DNA of 64,000 nucleotides from Kordiimonas gwangyangensis DSM 19435 = JCM 12864 (GTDB taxonomy: Bacteria; Pseudomonadota; Alphaproteobacteria; Sphingomonadales; Kordiimonadaceae), in assembly GCF_000375545.1 (NCBI RefSeq), contig NZ_AQXF01000004.1, positions 297,148-361,147 of the forward strand, given 5' to 3'. Of this stretch, positions 52,520 through 61,244 are shown piece by piece; position 1 is the first letter of the stretch; each line of letters starts with the position of its first letter. The notes under the pieces are model-generated. The model was not told the origin of the DNA, did no database searches, and saw only the letters and a list, made by a program, of their open reading frames with translations. A program made the translations under genes and the position numbers.

Positions 52520-53821
52520 TTAGTCGCGCGTGTGCACACATTCGCCCGCCACATACGTGTGGCTGACCGTGCGGTCATCGCCGAGCATCGAGAGCACAAA
52601 CAGAAGCTCGTCAATCTCTGACGTATTCTTCAACCGGCGTTCGAGAAGCGGTGTCGCGGCGCGGTCGAGCACAATGAAATCCGCCTCCTTGCCGGGGGTG
52701 AAGTCCCCCACTTTGTCGGCCATGTTGAGCGCCTTGGCCCCGCCAAGGGTGGCGAGGTAGAAGGATTTGAACGGGTCCAGTCGGTGACCGCGCAGGTGAC
52801 AGACCTTATAGGCCTCGTTCATGGTCTCCAGAAGCGAGAAGCTGGTGCCGGCGCCCACGTCGGTGCCAAGGCCGACCTTCACGCCATATTTCTCAGCCTC
52901 GCGCAGGTTGAAAAGCCCGCTGCCGAGGAAAAGGTTCGATGTCGGGCAATAGCTGATCGCGGCATCGGCCTCGGCCATGCGCTGAAACTCTTCACCGTCC
53001 AGGTGAATACAGTGCGCGAACACGCTGCGGTTTGTCAGCAGGCCAAAGCGGTCATAGACATCCAGATAGTTTTTGGCCTCCGGGTACAGCTCTCGCACCC
53101 AATCAATCTCCGCCGTGTTTTCAGAGAGGTGCGTGTGCATCAGCACATCGTCATGCTCCGCCAGCAGTTTGCCTGCGAGTGTGAGTTGCTCATCCGAGCA
53201 AGCGGGCGCGAAGCGCGGGGTGATGGCGTAGCCAAGGCGGCCCTTGCCGTGATAGGCGGCGATCAGGTCGCGGTTATCGCGGTCGCTGCCCTCTGCCGTG
53301 TCGCGCACAGCGTCGGGCACGTTACGGTCCATCAACGACTTGCCGGCCACGATACGCATGTTGCGGGCGTATGCGGCGTCAAAAATTGCTTCCACCGATT
53401 GCCGGTGCACGGTGCAGTAGACAAGTGCGCTTGTGGTGCCCGAGCTCAGCAGCTCGCGGATAAAAAAGTCGGCGGCATCAGCTGCGTGAGCTTCACTGGC
53501 GAACTTGGCTTCTTCGGGGAAGGTGTAGCGCTCCAGCCAGTCGAGCAGCTGTTCGCCATATGACGCGATCATATCAAGCTGCGGAAAATGGATATGGGTA
53601 TCAATGAAACCGGGCGTGATGAGCTTGCCGCGATGGTCGGTGATTTCCGTGCCGTCCTTCAGGGTAGGGGCGAGTGCGTCATAGCTGCCGACCGCTTTTA
53701 CAAACCCGTCCTCAACCACCAAGAGGCCGTCCGGTATATAGCCGCAGGCGTCTTTGGCCCCCACTAGTGCCGGGTCGTCCGTCATATGGAAAAGGTCAGC
53801 TCTGAAAGCGACTTGTGACAC
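52520..53821 (-). CDS. guaD: Guanine deaminase
   Basis: This 433-aa amidohydrolase converts guanine to xanthine. Metal ligands are in FIDTHIHFPQLDM (HxH), the later HTHLSEN and HCIHLDGEEF, and the Asp of GLGTDVGAG. PGFIDTHIHFPQ is diagnostic for GuaD. The start is GTG (53821). No purine-catabolic neighbours lie next to it, although guanine is a possible product of the nucleotide phosphorolysis inferred at 7.5 kb. Confidence 0.93.
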   Translation of the reverse strand: MSQVAFRADLFHMTDDPALVGAKDACGYIPDGLLVVEDGFVKAVGSYDALAPTLKDGTEITDHRGKLITPGFIDTHIHFPQLDMIASYGEQLLDWLERYTFPEEAKFASEAHAADAADFFIRELLSSGTTSALVYCTVHRQSVEAIFDAAYARNMRIVAGKSLMDRNVPDAVRDTAEGSDRDNRDLIAAYHGKGRLGYAITPRFAPACSDEQLTLAGKLLAEHDDVLMHTHLSENTAEIDWVRELYPEAKNYLDVYDRFGLLTNRSVFAHCIHLDGEEFQRMAEADAAISYCPTSNLFLGSGLFNLREAEKYGVKVGLGTDVGAGTSFSLLETMNEAYKVCHLRGHRLDPFKSFYLATLGGAKALNMADKVGDFTPGKEADFIVLDRAATPLLERRLKNTSEIDELLFVLSMLGDDRTVSHTYVAGECVHTRD

Positions 53822-54011
53822 TGGTGTTCCCTCATCCTTGGCTCAGGCCCGCAGTCTAGCCTCCCGTTTGTGACAGGTGAAGCCGGGGCGGTTTGTTGGC
53901 GGAAATGTCAGGGCTGCTCGCGGTACGGTAATCCTGACCATTTGGTCAGCTTATTGTGCCTGAACGAGCCTGCCAAGCCTTAATGTGGTGAAATGTATCG
54001 CCGGATACTGC

Positions 54012-54530
54012 TTAGCGAAAGAGCGAACGCACATCCACGCCGACAAGGATCTTGTCGGTCCGGCCCTCAGCGTCATAGAGCGGCATATAGAGCGCATAAG
54101 CTTCCATATACTGCCGGTCGGGCGAGAAGGCTGGTGTGACGGTAAGATAAGGTTCGCCGCTCGCAATCACCTTGGCGCAAATGTGATAGATGCGCTCGGC
54201 CGCGTTCTGGTTTTTGAGGTCATGGATATCATGGCCGGTGATCTCACCATAGAAGGTGGTGACATGGGTGCCAATGAGCCTGACCTTGAGCGCGAAGCTC
54301 TCGGCCCCGCCGTCAATGTCCATAATCACCGCATGGTCGATAAAGCGGGAGATTTCCATCGGTCGGATATCGGCGCGGGACGGTTTGTGCCCGCCTTCAC
54401 ATTTCGATAGCCAGTAGGTATAGAAAAAGTCCGTCACCTTGTTCTGGCCGCGGATCGCATTGCCACGCAGCTCGGTAAAGTCGCCAAGTTCCGTCTGGGT
54501 TATGAGGTCGATTTGTTTTTTTCTAAACAC
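54012..54530 (-). CDS. PAS_5-type PAS domain protein
   Basis: This 172-aa single-domain protein resembles the alphaproteobacterial PAS_5 (formerly DUF1457) family: FYTYWLSKCEGGHKPSRADIRPMEI, in pieces, then MDIDGG and ALKVRLIGTHV. Members are small cytoplasmic proteins without output domains. Their signals are unknown. A second member is at 57185. Confidence 0.82.
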   Translation of the reverse strand: MFRKKQIDLITQTELGDFTELRGNAIRGQNKVTDFFYTYWLSKCEGGHKPSRADIRPMEISRFIDHAVIMDIDGGAESFALKVRLIGTHVTTFYGEITGHDIHDLKNQNAAERIYHICAKVIASGEPYLTVTPAFSPDRQYMEAYALYMPLYDAEGRTDKILVGVDVRSLFR

Positions 54531-54613
54531 CGGCTGGCACCCTGAACATCTGGAATGCCCAATTTTAGTGCCGAGGTCTCAAGGATTGGTAAACAAGCGG
54601 GCAGGCGTTCACC

Positions 54614-55639
54614 CTAGCTAGACTTTGCAGGAACGGGTTCCTCATCCATCGCCAGATCGCCCGTATTTTCGTCCTCATCCTGCTGCGGGTATTTGTGCCC
54701 GCGCCCCACAGGTGCATAGAGCCTGACTGAGGTGGCCAGGAAAGCGGCCAGGTTCATGGCTTGCGACAGGGCACCAGCCGCCAGGAACATGCTGGCAAGC
54801 GTTGCCTGCGGTGCGTCCACATAGCCCATGAGCGTGAGGCCAAGGCCCGCAACCAGTAGGTCGGTGTTCGGCAGGAACGGCACGCGGGTGAGCACAAGCT
54901 GCGCGGTGAGGAACAGGAACCACATGTTAAAGGGCACTTCGGGTAGCACCACGCTCCACTGCAGTGTCTGCAGGAGGAGCAGGAGGATCATGCGCGCGAA
55001 GTGAATGGCGAACACCTTCTTCGCGACTTCGGGTTTCAGCGAAATGATATGCTTGCGGAAGCGCAGCACCACCGGCACGAGGATCACGCCCACCATCACC
55101 GCAAGGATGAGGTAGCTTTTATAGTCCGGGTCCGCGTCGGTGATGACGCTCAGCTGCCCGGTCATGAAGAAGATCGCGAGCATCACAACGGTGAAGCTGT
55201 TGGACGCAAGGCCCGAGAGGATGTTGCTGTCCTTGATGGTGGAGAAAATCACCCGATCGCGGATATCAAGGCGGCGGCGTGCCCAGAAGGCCATATAGGC
55301 CTCGCCCGAATAGCTGAGCACTGCATAGTTATAGACGCGCTTGCGTACAAACACGCCGAACTGGCCTTTGAAATCCACGTTCCACATCAGGCGGTACACC
55401 ATCAGTTCCGCTATCGGGAACGCGAAAAACATGACGATGAAAATGATATAGAACCAAGGCGTGGTGGGCAGGGCGTCCCATACCTCCCGCCAGCCGACGA
55501 CGGTAAGTTTGCTGACGAGGTAATAGACCACCGCCCCCATGAAGAGAAACTGCAAAGACTTGAGCGCAATCATCAGCGGCTTGTTGTCTTTCGCCCGTTC
55601 GAACGTTTCGGTCGACAGCAAATTCTTGATGGATTGCAC
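54614..55639 (-). CDS. Polytopic membrane protein, flippase/LPG-synthase-like
   Basis: This 341-aa protein has about eight membrane segments (SLQFLFMGAVVYYLVSKL, WFYIIFIVMFFAFPIAELMVY and later ones) and a disordered acidic tail. It resembles the lysylphosphatidylglycerol-synthase membrane domain (UPF0104), often linked to glycolipid flipping or transfer. The start is a GTG at 55639 with AAGGT upstream. It lies about 100 bp after a GT4 glycosyltransferase on the same strand, so a shared glycolipid role is plausible. Confidence 0.65.
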   Translation of the reverse strand: MQSIKNLLSTETFERAKDNKPLMIALKSLQFLFMGAVVYYLVSKLTVVGWREVWDALPTTPWFYIIFIVMFFAFPIAELMVYRLMWNVDFKGQFGVFVRKRVYNYAVLSYSGEAYMAFWARRRLDIRDRVIFSTIKDSNILSGLASNSFTVVMLAIFFMTGQLSVITDADPDYKSYLILAVMVGVILVPVVLRFRKHIISLKPEVAKKVFAIHFARMILLLLLQTLQWSVVLPEVPFNMWFLFLTAQLVLTRVPFLPNTDLLVAGLGLTLMGYVDAPQATLASMFLAAGALSQAMNLAAFLATSVRLYAPVGRGHKYPQQDEDENTGDLAMDEEPVPAKSS

Positions 55640-55739
55640 GTGGTTACCTTCTCTCGCGCAGGAGCGTTTATTGTCTAAAAATTGCACGCCTTATGGCGGA
55701 ACTGGTTCCCGCCGTCAAATTGCGGGGCTTTGCCTCAGG

Positions 55740-56957
55740 TCATTCGGCGGCTGAAAAATCCTGCCGCTGGGCACCTTTCCAGGCTCTGTCCGGGTATTTG
55801 GCGACCGCCTCACCGTAGTTTTCCAGCAAGCGGTTGAGTACCGCATCCCATGTGCGGTCCGCACTCATGGCAAGGCAGGTTGCAGACATTGTCTCACGCA
55901 GTGCCGTGTCTGTAATTAGCGTCTGAAGCCGGTCCGCGAAGGCCGTGATGTTGCCGGGCTCCACCAGATACCCGTTTTCGCCAGAGGAGACGAGCGAGCG
56001 GCTGCCGGTCGCGTCCGCGCACACGGCGGGCACGGCGCAGGCCATGGCTTCAAGGGTCACGTTGCCGAAAGTCTCGGTAATGCTGGCATTAAAGAAGATA
56101 TCGCTGCTCGCGTAGGCGCGGGCGAGCGCATCACCCTGCAAGTAGCCGGTGAAAACAGCCTCAGGCAGGCGTTCGCCAAAGCGTTCCCTCTCCGGCCCGT
56201 CACCCACGATCAGCGCCTTATAGGGCACCCCGCGGCGCTTGAGCTCATCAAGCGTATCGGCGAACACACCAAGGCCTTTTTCAAGCACGAGGCGACCAAC
56301 GAAAGAGATTACCACATCGCCATCCGCAATGCCGTTTTCGCGCCGCCATTTGGTGTCGCGCCGGCCCGGGTTGAATTGTTCGGTGTCCACACCCCGGCTC
56401 CAGATGCGGAGGTCAGGCGCCATATCCTGTTCCGCGAGGATTTCTTTCATACACTCGCTCGGCACATAAACCTGCTCACAGCGGTGGTAGAATTTGCGCA
56501 TCAGCGCCGTAACATATTTTTCCAGCCAGCCGAGGTGATAGTAGCGACCGTAGGTGTCAAAGCGGGTATGGAAGGATGCAACCGCAGGCACTTTGTGTTT
56601 TTTCGCCCACGACAGTGCGCGCCAGCCAAGTATGTCGGGTGCCGCAAGGTGCACCAGATCAGGCTGGAATGCCTCAAGCTGGCGTTTCACGCGCCGCGGC
56701 AGGCCAAGGCCAAGGCGGTATTCACTGCGGCTGCCCGGCAGTGCAATAGATGGGATCGAAACCAGCGTGCCCTTGTGCCGGAATGCAGCCTTTTTTGCAG
56801 TCGGCGCAAAAACCAGCACTTCGATGCCTTGTTCCTCAAGGAAGCCCACCAGTGTGTTGAGGGCCCGGACGGGGCCATCCATCACATAGTTGTAGTTCCC
56901 GGAAAATAGGGCAATTCGTTTTGGACGCAGGTTATGGGTGTCGAAGGGCATATCCAT
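55740..56957 (-). CDS. GT4-family glycosyltransferase
   Basis: This 405-aa glycosyltransferase starts MDMPFDTHNLRPKRIALFSG. It has the GT-B fold, with an N-terminal acceptor lobe (YNYVMDGPVRALNTLVGFLEE) and a C-terminal nucleotide-sugar lobe (SFVGRLVLEKGLGVFADTL, ALIVGDGPERERF and the E-x7-E motif in SITETFGNVTLEAMA). It is similar to glycolipid mannosyl- or glucosyltransferases; the substrate is unknown. The frame extends to 56984, but inner starts look better. Confidence 0.88.
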   Translation of the reverse strand: MDMPFDTHNLRPKRIALFSGNYNYVMDGPVRALNTLVGFLEEQGIEVLVFAPTAKKAAFRHKGTLVSIPSIALPGSRSEYRLGLGLPRRVKRQLEAFQPDLVHLAAPDILGWRALSWAKKHKVPAVASFHTRFDTYGRYYHLGWLEKYVTALMRKFYHRCEQVYVPSECMKEILAEQDMAPDLRIWSRGVDTEQFNPGRRDTKWRRENGIADGDVVISFVGRLVLEKGLGVFADTLDELKRRGVPYKALIVGDGPERERFGERLPEAVFTGYLQGDALARAYASSDIFFNASITETFGNVTLEAMACAVPAVCADATGSRSLVSSGENGYLVEPGNITAFADRLQTLITDTALRETMSATCLAMSADRTWDAVLNRLLENYGEAVAKYPDRAWKGAQRQDFSAAE

Positions 56958-57184
56958 TTCCAAGTGCCAAAGGGCGTCTAACATTACCGCTTCAGCAGTC
57001 TAACACATTTTACAGCGCGAGACGGGTGAATAAGCAAAACCATCACTCCCTCCTCGCAACAAAATTTGAAACTTTAATGAACCATACAAAAGAAGCTTTG
57101 GGCTGACTGTTCAGTCAAACATGGGGGCATGGCAAAAATGGGGCAAGGGGGTAGCGGGAAAGTTGAGCGAAAGTTTAGGGCTGA

Positions 57185-57763
57185 CTAGGTTTCAGGCCAG
57201 CCGAAACCGACATCAATGAAGCCGAAACTATCGATCTGGCGGTGTTCAATCACCGCGCCAGATTTTATCTTGTCTGCCTCAAAACCGTGATTGCGCACCG
57301 CATATTGCCCGATGGTGAACCGGGCCTCGCCGTCTTTGGCGGCCAGTGGCAGCACAAGTGCCGCGAGCATGTATTTTTTTCCGCCGTCCGCGCGCAGGGA
57401 CTCGCTGATGAAAAAGCCGCAGGGTTGCTTCAGCAGGTTGGTGTAGACATTCGCAATCTCTTTGCGCTGCGAGGGCGGGGTGAGGTTAAGCAGGTTCATG
57501 CCGGTCAGTGGCCGACCGATGGTTTCTTCCATCGCCGTGCCGGCAAGGCGGATCATCACTTCGTCCTCGCCCAGGCGTTCGCTGATCACGATATGAGGTA
57601 GGATGGCACCAAGGCCACTGATGCGGATCTCGGATTTGGCGGGAATCGGTGCATTGCCTTGGGTTTTCAGCCGCAACCAGTAGGACCACAAGCGGTCCAG
57701 CGGCGGCACGATGGCCGCGGGAGGTACTTCCCCCATGATGACATTGCTGCGGTTGACGTTCAT
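57185..57763 (-). CDS. PAS_5-type PAS domain protein
   Basis: This 192-aa protein has the same fold as that at 54012: LDRLWSYWLRLKTQGNAPIPAKSEI, in pieces, then ISGLGAILPHIVI and IRLAGTAMEETIGRPLTGMNLLNL. No output domain is present. The ATG at 57763 is preferred over the open frame to 57817. The two PAS proteins flank the glycolipid-like pair. Confidence 0.82.
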   Translation of the reverse strand: MNVNRSNVIMGEVPPAAIVPPLDRLWSYWLRLKTQGNAPIPAKSEIRISGLGAILPHIVISERLGEDEVMIRLAGTAMEETIGRPLTGMNLLNLTPPSQRKEIANVYTNLLKQPCGFFISESLRADGGKKYMLAALVLPLAAKDGEARFTIGQYAVRNHGFEADKIKSGAVIEHRQIDSFGFIDVGFGWPET

Positions 57764-57912
57764 AAAACCCTGTTCTGCGAGCTGCCCTTCCCGGCAGGCT
57801 TTCACGAAGAATAGCAATATCTTAGCAAAAGATCACGGTTCTTTACGCCCATGTGGCGATTTGTGTGCCGAGGACAGATAGCGCTGAGGCCTGCGCTCAC
57901 TCTCACTTTCGC

Positions 57913-57959
57913 TTGACCGGGGGTGATAGCTGCGGTATTAATACTGCGAATTGTTCGCA
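57913..57959 (+). promoter_or_regulatory. bfd promoter overlapped by a Fur-like dyad
   Basis: TTGACC (57913-57918), 17 bp, then TATTAA (57936-57941) predict a start near 57948. The perfect dyad TGCGAA-TTG-TTCGCA (57945-57959) sits on that start, the classic repressor position. It resembles the Fur-like boxes at 24774 and 58904. Confidence 0.6.
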
Positions 57960-57981
57960 ATCGCAGAGAGTTCTGACGTCG

Positions 57982-58173
57982 ATGTATGTTTGCTTGTGTA
58001 ATGGCTATACTGACCGTGACATCCGCACCGCCGTGCGTGAAGGTGGCGTAAGTAGCGCTGAAGAAGCCTATATGTCCCTCGGTAACGGATTTTGCTGCGG
58101 CGCTTGCCGCGACTGCGCAACCAGCGTCGTCGAAGAGGAACTACCCTCGCGCCGGTTATTGGCTGCGGAATAG
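57982..58173 (+). CDS. bfd: Bacterioferritin-associated ferredoxin
   Basis: This 63-aa [2Fe-2S] protein has the Bfd cysteine set C4-x-C6 and C39-x2-C42 (MYVCLCNGYTD and FCCGACRDC). Bfd reduces ferric iron in bacterioferritin to release it in iron shortage. It is convergent with the bacterioferritin gene. The upstream Fur-like dyad predicts induction under low iron. Confidence 0.93.
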   Translation: MYVCLCNGYTDRDIRTAVREGGVSSAEEAYMSLGNGFCCGACRDCATSVVEEELPSRRLLAAE

Positions 58174-58216
58174 GATTTACGGCATCAACACCCGCGCGGT
58201 GTATGATTGGGGAAAA

Positions 58217-58246
58217 GAAAAGCCACCGCTTGCGGTGGCTTTTTCT
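58217..58246. terminator. Bidirectional terminator between bfd and bfr
   Basis: AGCCACCGC and GCGGTGGCT (58221-58240) form a 9-bp stem with a TT loop, flanked by A-rich sequence on the left and TTTTTC on the right, so it can end transcription in both directions. Confidence 0.85.
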
Positions 58247-58267
58247 CTTTCAGGTTGAAGGTGCTCC

Positions 58268-58747
58268 TCAGTCCTCGGCAGGCGGGGTCTGAAGCTGCAC
58301 ATAATTCTGGTAGCCCATTTTCTCAATGAGGCCGAGTTGGGTTTCCAGCCAGTCGATATGCTCTTCCTCGGATTCGAGGATATGCTTAAGGAGATCGCGG
58401 CTCACATAGTCGCGTACTTCCTCGGCGTGCTGGATGGCGTCCTTGAGGTCCTTGTGGCCCGCGTGTTCCATCTTGAGGTCGCACTCAAGAATTTCCTTCA
58501 CGTCCTCGCCGATCATCAGCTTGCCAAGGTCCTGCAGGTTGGGCAGGCCTTCAAGGAACAGGATGCGCTCGATCAACTGGTCGGCGTGTTTCATCTCGTC
58601 GATGGATTCTTCATATTCCTTGTCCGCCAGCTTTTTCATGCCCCAGTCCTTGAGCATGCGCGAGTGCAGGAAATACTGGTTGATCGCCGTGAGTTCGTTT
58701 TTCAGAATCACGTTGAGGTGCTGGATTACCTTTTTGTCGCCTTTCAT
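58268..58747 (-). CDS. bfr: Bacterioferritin
   Basis: This 159-aa subunit of the 24-mer haem-containing ferritin oxidises and stores iron. Ferroxidase ligands fit [13 protein letters not shown] (Glu18), DEMKHADQ (Glu51, His54) and [11 protein letters not shown] (Glu127, His130); Met52 of EMKH would bind haem. A Fur-like box is 157 bp upstream. Together with bfd it forms an iron storage and release pair. Confidence 0.96.
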   Translation of the reverse strand: MKGDKKVIQHLNVILKNELTAINQYFLHSRMLKDWGMKKLADKEYEESIDEMKHADQLIERILFLEGLPNLQDLGKLMIGEDVKEILECDLKMEHAGHKDLKDAIQHAEEVRDYVSRDLLKHILESEEEHIDWLETQLGLIEKMGYQNYVQLQTPPAED

Positions 58748-58903
58748 GACGAGCCTCCTTCAGTATGTCGTGCAGATCGCAAGTAGCGCTTGGCCCATAC
58801 TATAGGCCCGCGGGGTCATATTTCCAAGCCTTTTCCCTAGTTGCTAACTCTTCTTAGTATCATGAAAACAAAGGACTTTTTCCTCCATTTCTGCCATTCA
58901 GTC

Positions 58904-58918
58904 TGACAATCATTCGCA
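58904..58918. promoter_or_regulatory. Fur-like box between bfr and trhO
   Basis: TGACAATCATTCGCA matches 11 of 15 positions of both the bfd box (TGCGAATTGTTCGCA) and the TonB-receptor box (TGCAAATCATTATCA). It sits in the 316-bp gap between bfr and trhO, which holds no gene, and could act on either. Confidence 0.45.
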
Positions 58919-59063
58919 AGTTATTAACCATGTTCCGGAACGCTGGTGGGCCAGGTGAAGCGCCACTCGTGGGGGCGGGTTTTACAAAGCCGGTCATGCG
59001 GTATATAAGGCGCACGATTTTTGGACCCGGCTTTGCGAGCCGGACAACTGAAACGGAAATGAC

Positions 59064-60020
59064 ATGTCGAATTATCTCGTTGCGGCCCTCTACAAATTTG
59101 TGAGGTTGCCGGACTATGAAGCGCTGCAAGCGCCCATCGCTGAAATCTGTAACGAAAACAACGTCAAAGGCACGCTCCTCCTGGCGGCTGAAGGCATCAA
59201 CGGCACCATCGCCGGGCCGGAAGCGGGCCTACGTAAAGTGCTGGCCTATCTTGGCAACATCCCGGCCTTCAAAGGCCTTGTGCACAAGGAAAGCTGGGCC
59301 GAGAAGGAACCTTTCCTGCGTATGAAAGTGCGCCTCAAGAAAGAGATTGTGACCATGGGCGTTGAGGGCATCGACCCCAACAAGGTGGTCGGCACTTATG
59401 TGAAGCCCGAGGACTGGAATGCGCTGATTTCGGACCCGGACACCATCCTTGTCGACACCCGGAACGACTATGAAGTCGCCATCGGGACCTTCAAGGGCGC
59501 GGTCGACCCCAAGACCAAATCCTTCCGTGAGTTCCCGGCCTGGGCTGAAGAGAACAAGGATCTCCTCAAGAAACCCAAGATCGCCATGTTCTGTACGGGC
59601 GGCATTCGCTGCGAAAAATCAACAGCTTACATGAAAGAACAAGGCTACGAGGAAGTCTATCACCTCGAGGGTGGCATCCTGAAATACCTTGAGGAAATCC
59701 CCGAGGATAAGAGCCTGTGGGAGGGTGACTGCTTCGTGTTTGACGAGCGGGTTTCCGTGCGCCACGGGTTAGAGGAAGGCGACTATCACATGTGCCGCGC
59801 CTGCCGCCGTCCGGTCTCCGAAGAAGAAATGGCCATGCCTGAATTTGTTGAAGGTGTGAGCTGTCCTTACTGCCACGAAGAGACCACGGAAGAGCAGAAA
59901 GAACGCTTCGCCGAACGCCAGAGGCAGATCATGCTGTCGAAAAAGCGCGGCGAAAAACACATCGGCATCACCCGGCCTCGGCTCGAAAAAGCCGATGCCG
60001 AGCAAGCGGTTAAGGAGTAG
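59064..60020 (+). CDS. trhO: tRNA uridine(34) hydroxylase TrhO (rhodanese-like)
   Basis: This 318-aa protein has an N-terminal acylphosphatase-like domain ([20 protein letters not shown]), a central rhodanese domain with the reactive Cys in [16 protein letters not shown], and a C-terminal Cys-rich segment ([18 protein letters not shown], then CPYC) for a zinc site. TrhO makes 5-hydroxyuridine in the tRNA wobble position. It has the usual size and ends 2 bp before the GST gene. Confidence 0.93.
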   Translation: MSNYLVAALYKFVRLPDYEALQAPIAEICNENNVKGTLLLAAEGINGTIAGPEAGLRKVLAYLGNIPAFKGLVHKESWAEKEPFLRMKVRLKKEIVTMGVEGIDPNKVVGTYVKPEDWNALISDPDTILVDTRNDYEVAIGTFKGAVDPKTKSFREFPAWAEENKDLLKKPKIAMFCTGGIRCEKSTAYMKEQGYEEVYHLEGGILKYLEEIPEDKSLWEGDCFVFDERVSVRHGLEEGDYHMCRACRRPVSEEEMAMPEFVEGVSCPYCHEETTEEQKERFAERQRQIMLSKKRGEKHIGITRPRLEKADAEQAVKE

Positions 60021-60022
60021 CT

Positions 60023-60661
60023 GTGGTTGCCGCGCGCCCCATCCTCTATAGCTTTCGCCGCTGCCCGTACGCCATGCGGGCGCGGCTTGCGATCAAGGTG
60101 TCGGGTGTGGCGGTGGACCTGCGCGAGGTGGTGCTTCGGGACAAGCCAGAAGCGATGCTGGAAGCCTCGCCCAAAGGTACGGTGCCGGTATTGGTGCTTG
60201 AAAATCAGGTCATTGACGAAAGCCTCGATGTCATGCTTTGGGCGCTGGGGCAGGGTGACCCGGAAGGGTGGCTCGCGCCTGACAAGGGTGACATGCTGGG
60301 CCTGATTGCCGCGTGTGACGGACCTTTCAAACACCATCTTGACCGCTTCAAATATGCCACCCGCTATGAGGACGCCGACCCCCTTGAGCACCGCGCCGGG
60401 GCGGAGGTGCTCCTCAGGGCACTGGAAGGCCGTCTCGCGCAGAATCGCTGGCTTTTTGGGCAGGAAGCAAGCCTTGCTGACTATGCCATCCTGCCCTTCA
60501 TTCGCCAGTTTGCGGCGGCTGCGAAGGGCTGGTGGGAGGCCGCGCCATACCCCCATGTGCGGGGCTGGCTTGATGGCTTTACCGGTAGCGATTTCTTCCG
60601 TTCCATCATGAAAAAATATCCGCAATGGCAGGCGGGTGAGCCGGGTATTCCCTTCCCCTAG
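60023..60661 (+). CDS. Glutathione S-transferase family protein
   Basis: This 212-aa protein begins at a GTG with the thioredoxin-like domain (ILYSFRRCPYAMRARLAIK) containing a Cys in the active-site loop, so it may be a Cys-type (omega/beta-like) GST acting in deglutathionylation. KGTVPVLVL and DESLDVMLW are the glutathione-binding parts; the helical C-terminal half follows. It is coupled to trhO. Confidence 0.88.
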   Translation: MVAARPILYSFRRCPYAMRARLAIKVSGVAVDLREVVLRDKPEAMLEASPKGTVPVLVLENQVIDESLDVMLWALGQGDPEGWLAPDKGDMLGLIAACDGPFKHHLDRFKYATRYEDADPLEHRAGAEVLLRALEGRLAQNRWLFGQEASLADYAILPFIRQFAAAAKGWWEAAPYPHVRGWLDGFTGSDFFRSIMKKYPQWQAGEPGIPFP

Positions 60662-60664
60662 GTG

Positions 60665-60763
60665 TGTGCGGAACCTGTGCGGAAAGTGCGCGGGATCTGT
60701 GCGAAATGTGTGCGGGAAATGGGCAGGTTTTGTGCGGAAAGTGTGCGGGCATTGCGCGGGCGC
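60665..60763. repeat. Nine-unit 11-bp tandem repeat
   Basis: Nine contiguous 11-bp units with consensus TGTGCGGgAAx start at 60665, 60676, 60687, 60698, 60709, 60720, 60731, 60742 and 60753. Units 2 and 7 are identical (TGTGCGGAAAG). The period is not a multiple of three and fills nearly all of the 149-bp gap between the GST and OsmC genes. Confidence 0.9.
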
Positions 60764-60810
60764 ATCCAAGCCGCTAAAAGCAGATAAATCATAGCATCAG
60801 GAGCGTTCAA

Positions 60811-61239
60811 ATGGCAGCAAAAACCGCACGGGTAAAATGGGCAGGCGACATGACTTTCATCGGCGAGAGCCCGTCAGGCCACGCGGTGGTGATGGACGCG
60901 GGTGTCGAAAGCGGTGGCCTTAATCACGGCATCCGCCCGATGGAGATGCTGCTTCTGGGCGCTGGTGGCTGTTCGTCCATCGACGTGATGATGATCCTGC
61001 AGAAAGCGCGTCAGAAAGTGACCGACTGCTGGGTGGAGCTTGAGGCCGAGCGCGCCGAGGACCACCCCAAGTATTTCACCAAGATCCACATGCATTTTGT
61101 CATCACCGGCGTTGGTGTTGACGCCAAGCACGTGGAACGCGCGATTTCGCTCTCGAAAGAAAAATACTGTTCGGCATCGGTGCAGCTTGGCGCGCTTGCC
61201 AAAATCACCACGGACTTTGAAATCCGCGAAGCCGAATAG
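60811..61239 (+). CDS. OsmC-family peroxiredoxin-like protein
   Basis: This 142-aa protein has the OsmC/Ohr fold: MEMLLLGAGGCSSIDVMMILQ with the first redox Cys in GGCSS, and KEKYCSASVQLG with the second. Family members reduce organic hydroperoxides. It lies after the 11-bp repeat array, so its expression may be affected by it. Confidence 0.9.
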   Translation: MAAKTARVKWAGDMTFIGESPSGHAVVMDAGVESGGLNHGIRPMEMLLLGAGGCSSIDVMMILQKARQKVTDCWVELEAERAEDHPKYFTKIHMHFVITGVGVDAKHVERAISLSKEKYCSASVQLGALAKITTDFEIREAE

Positions 61240-61244
61240 GCATC

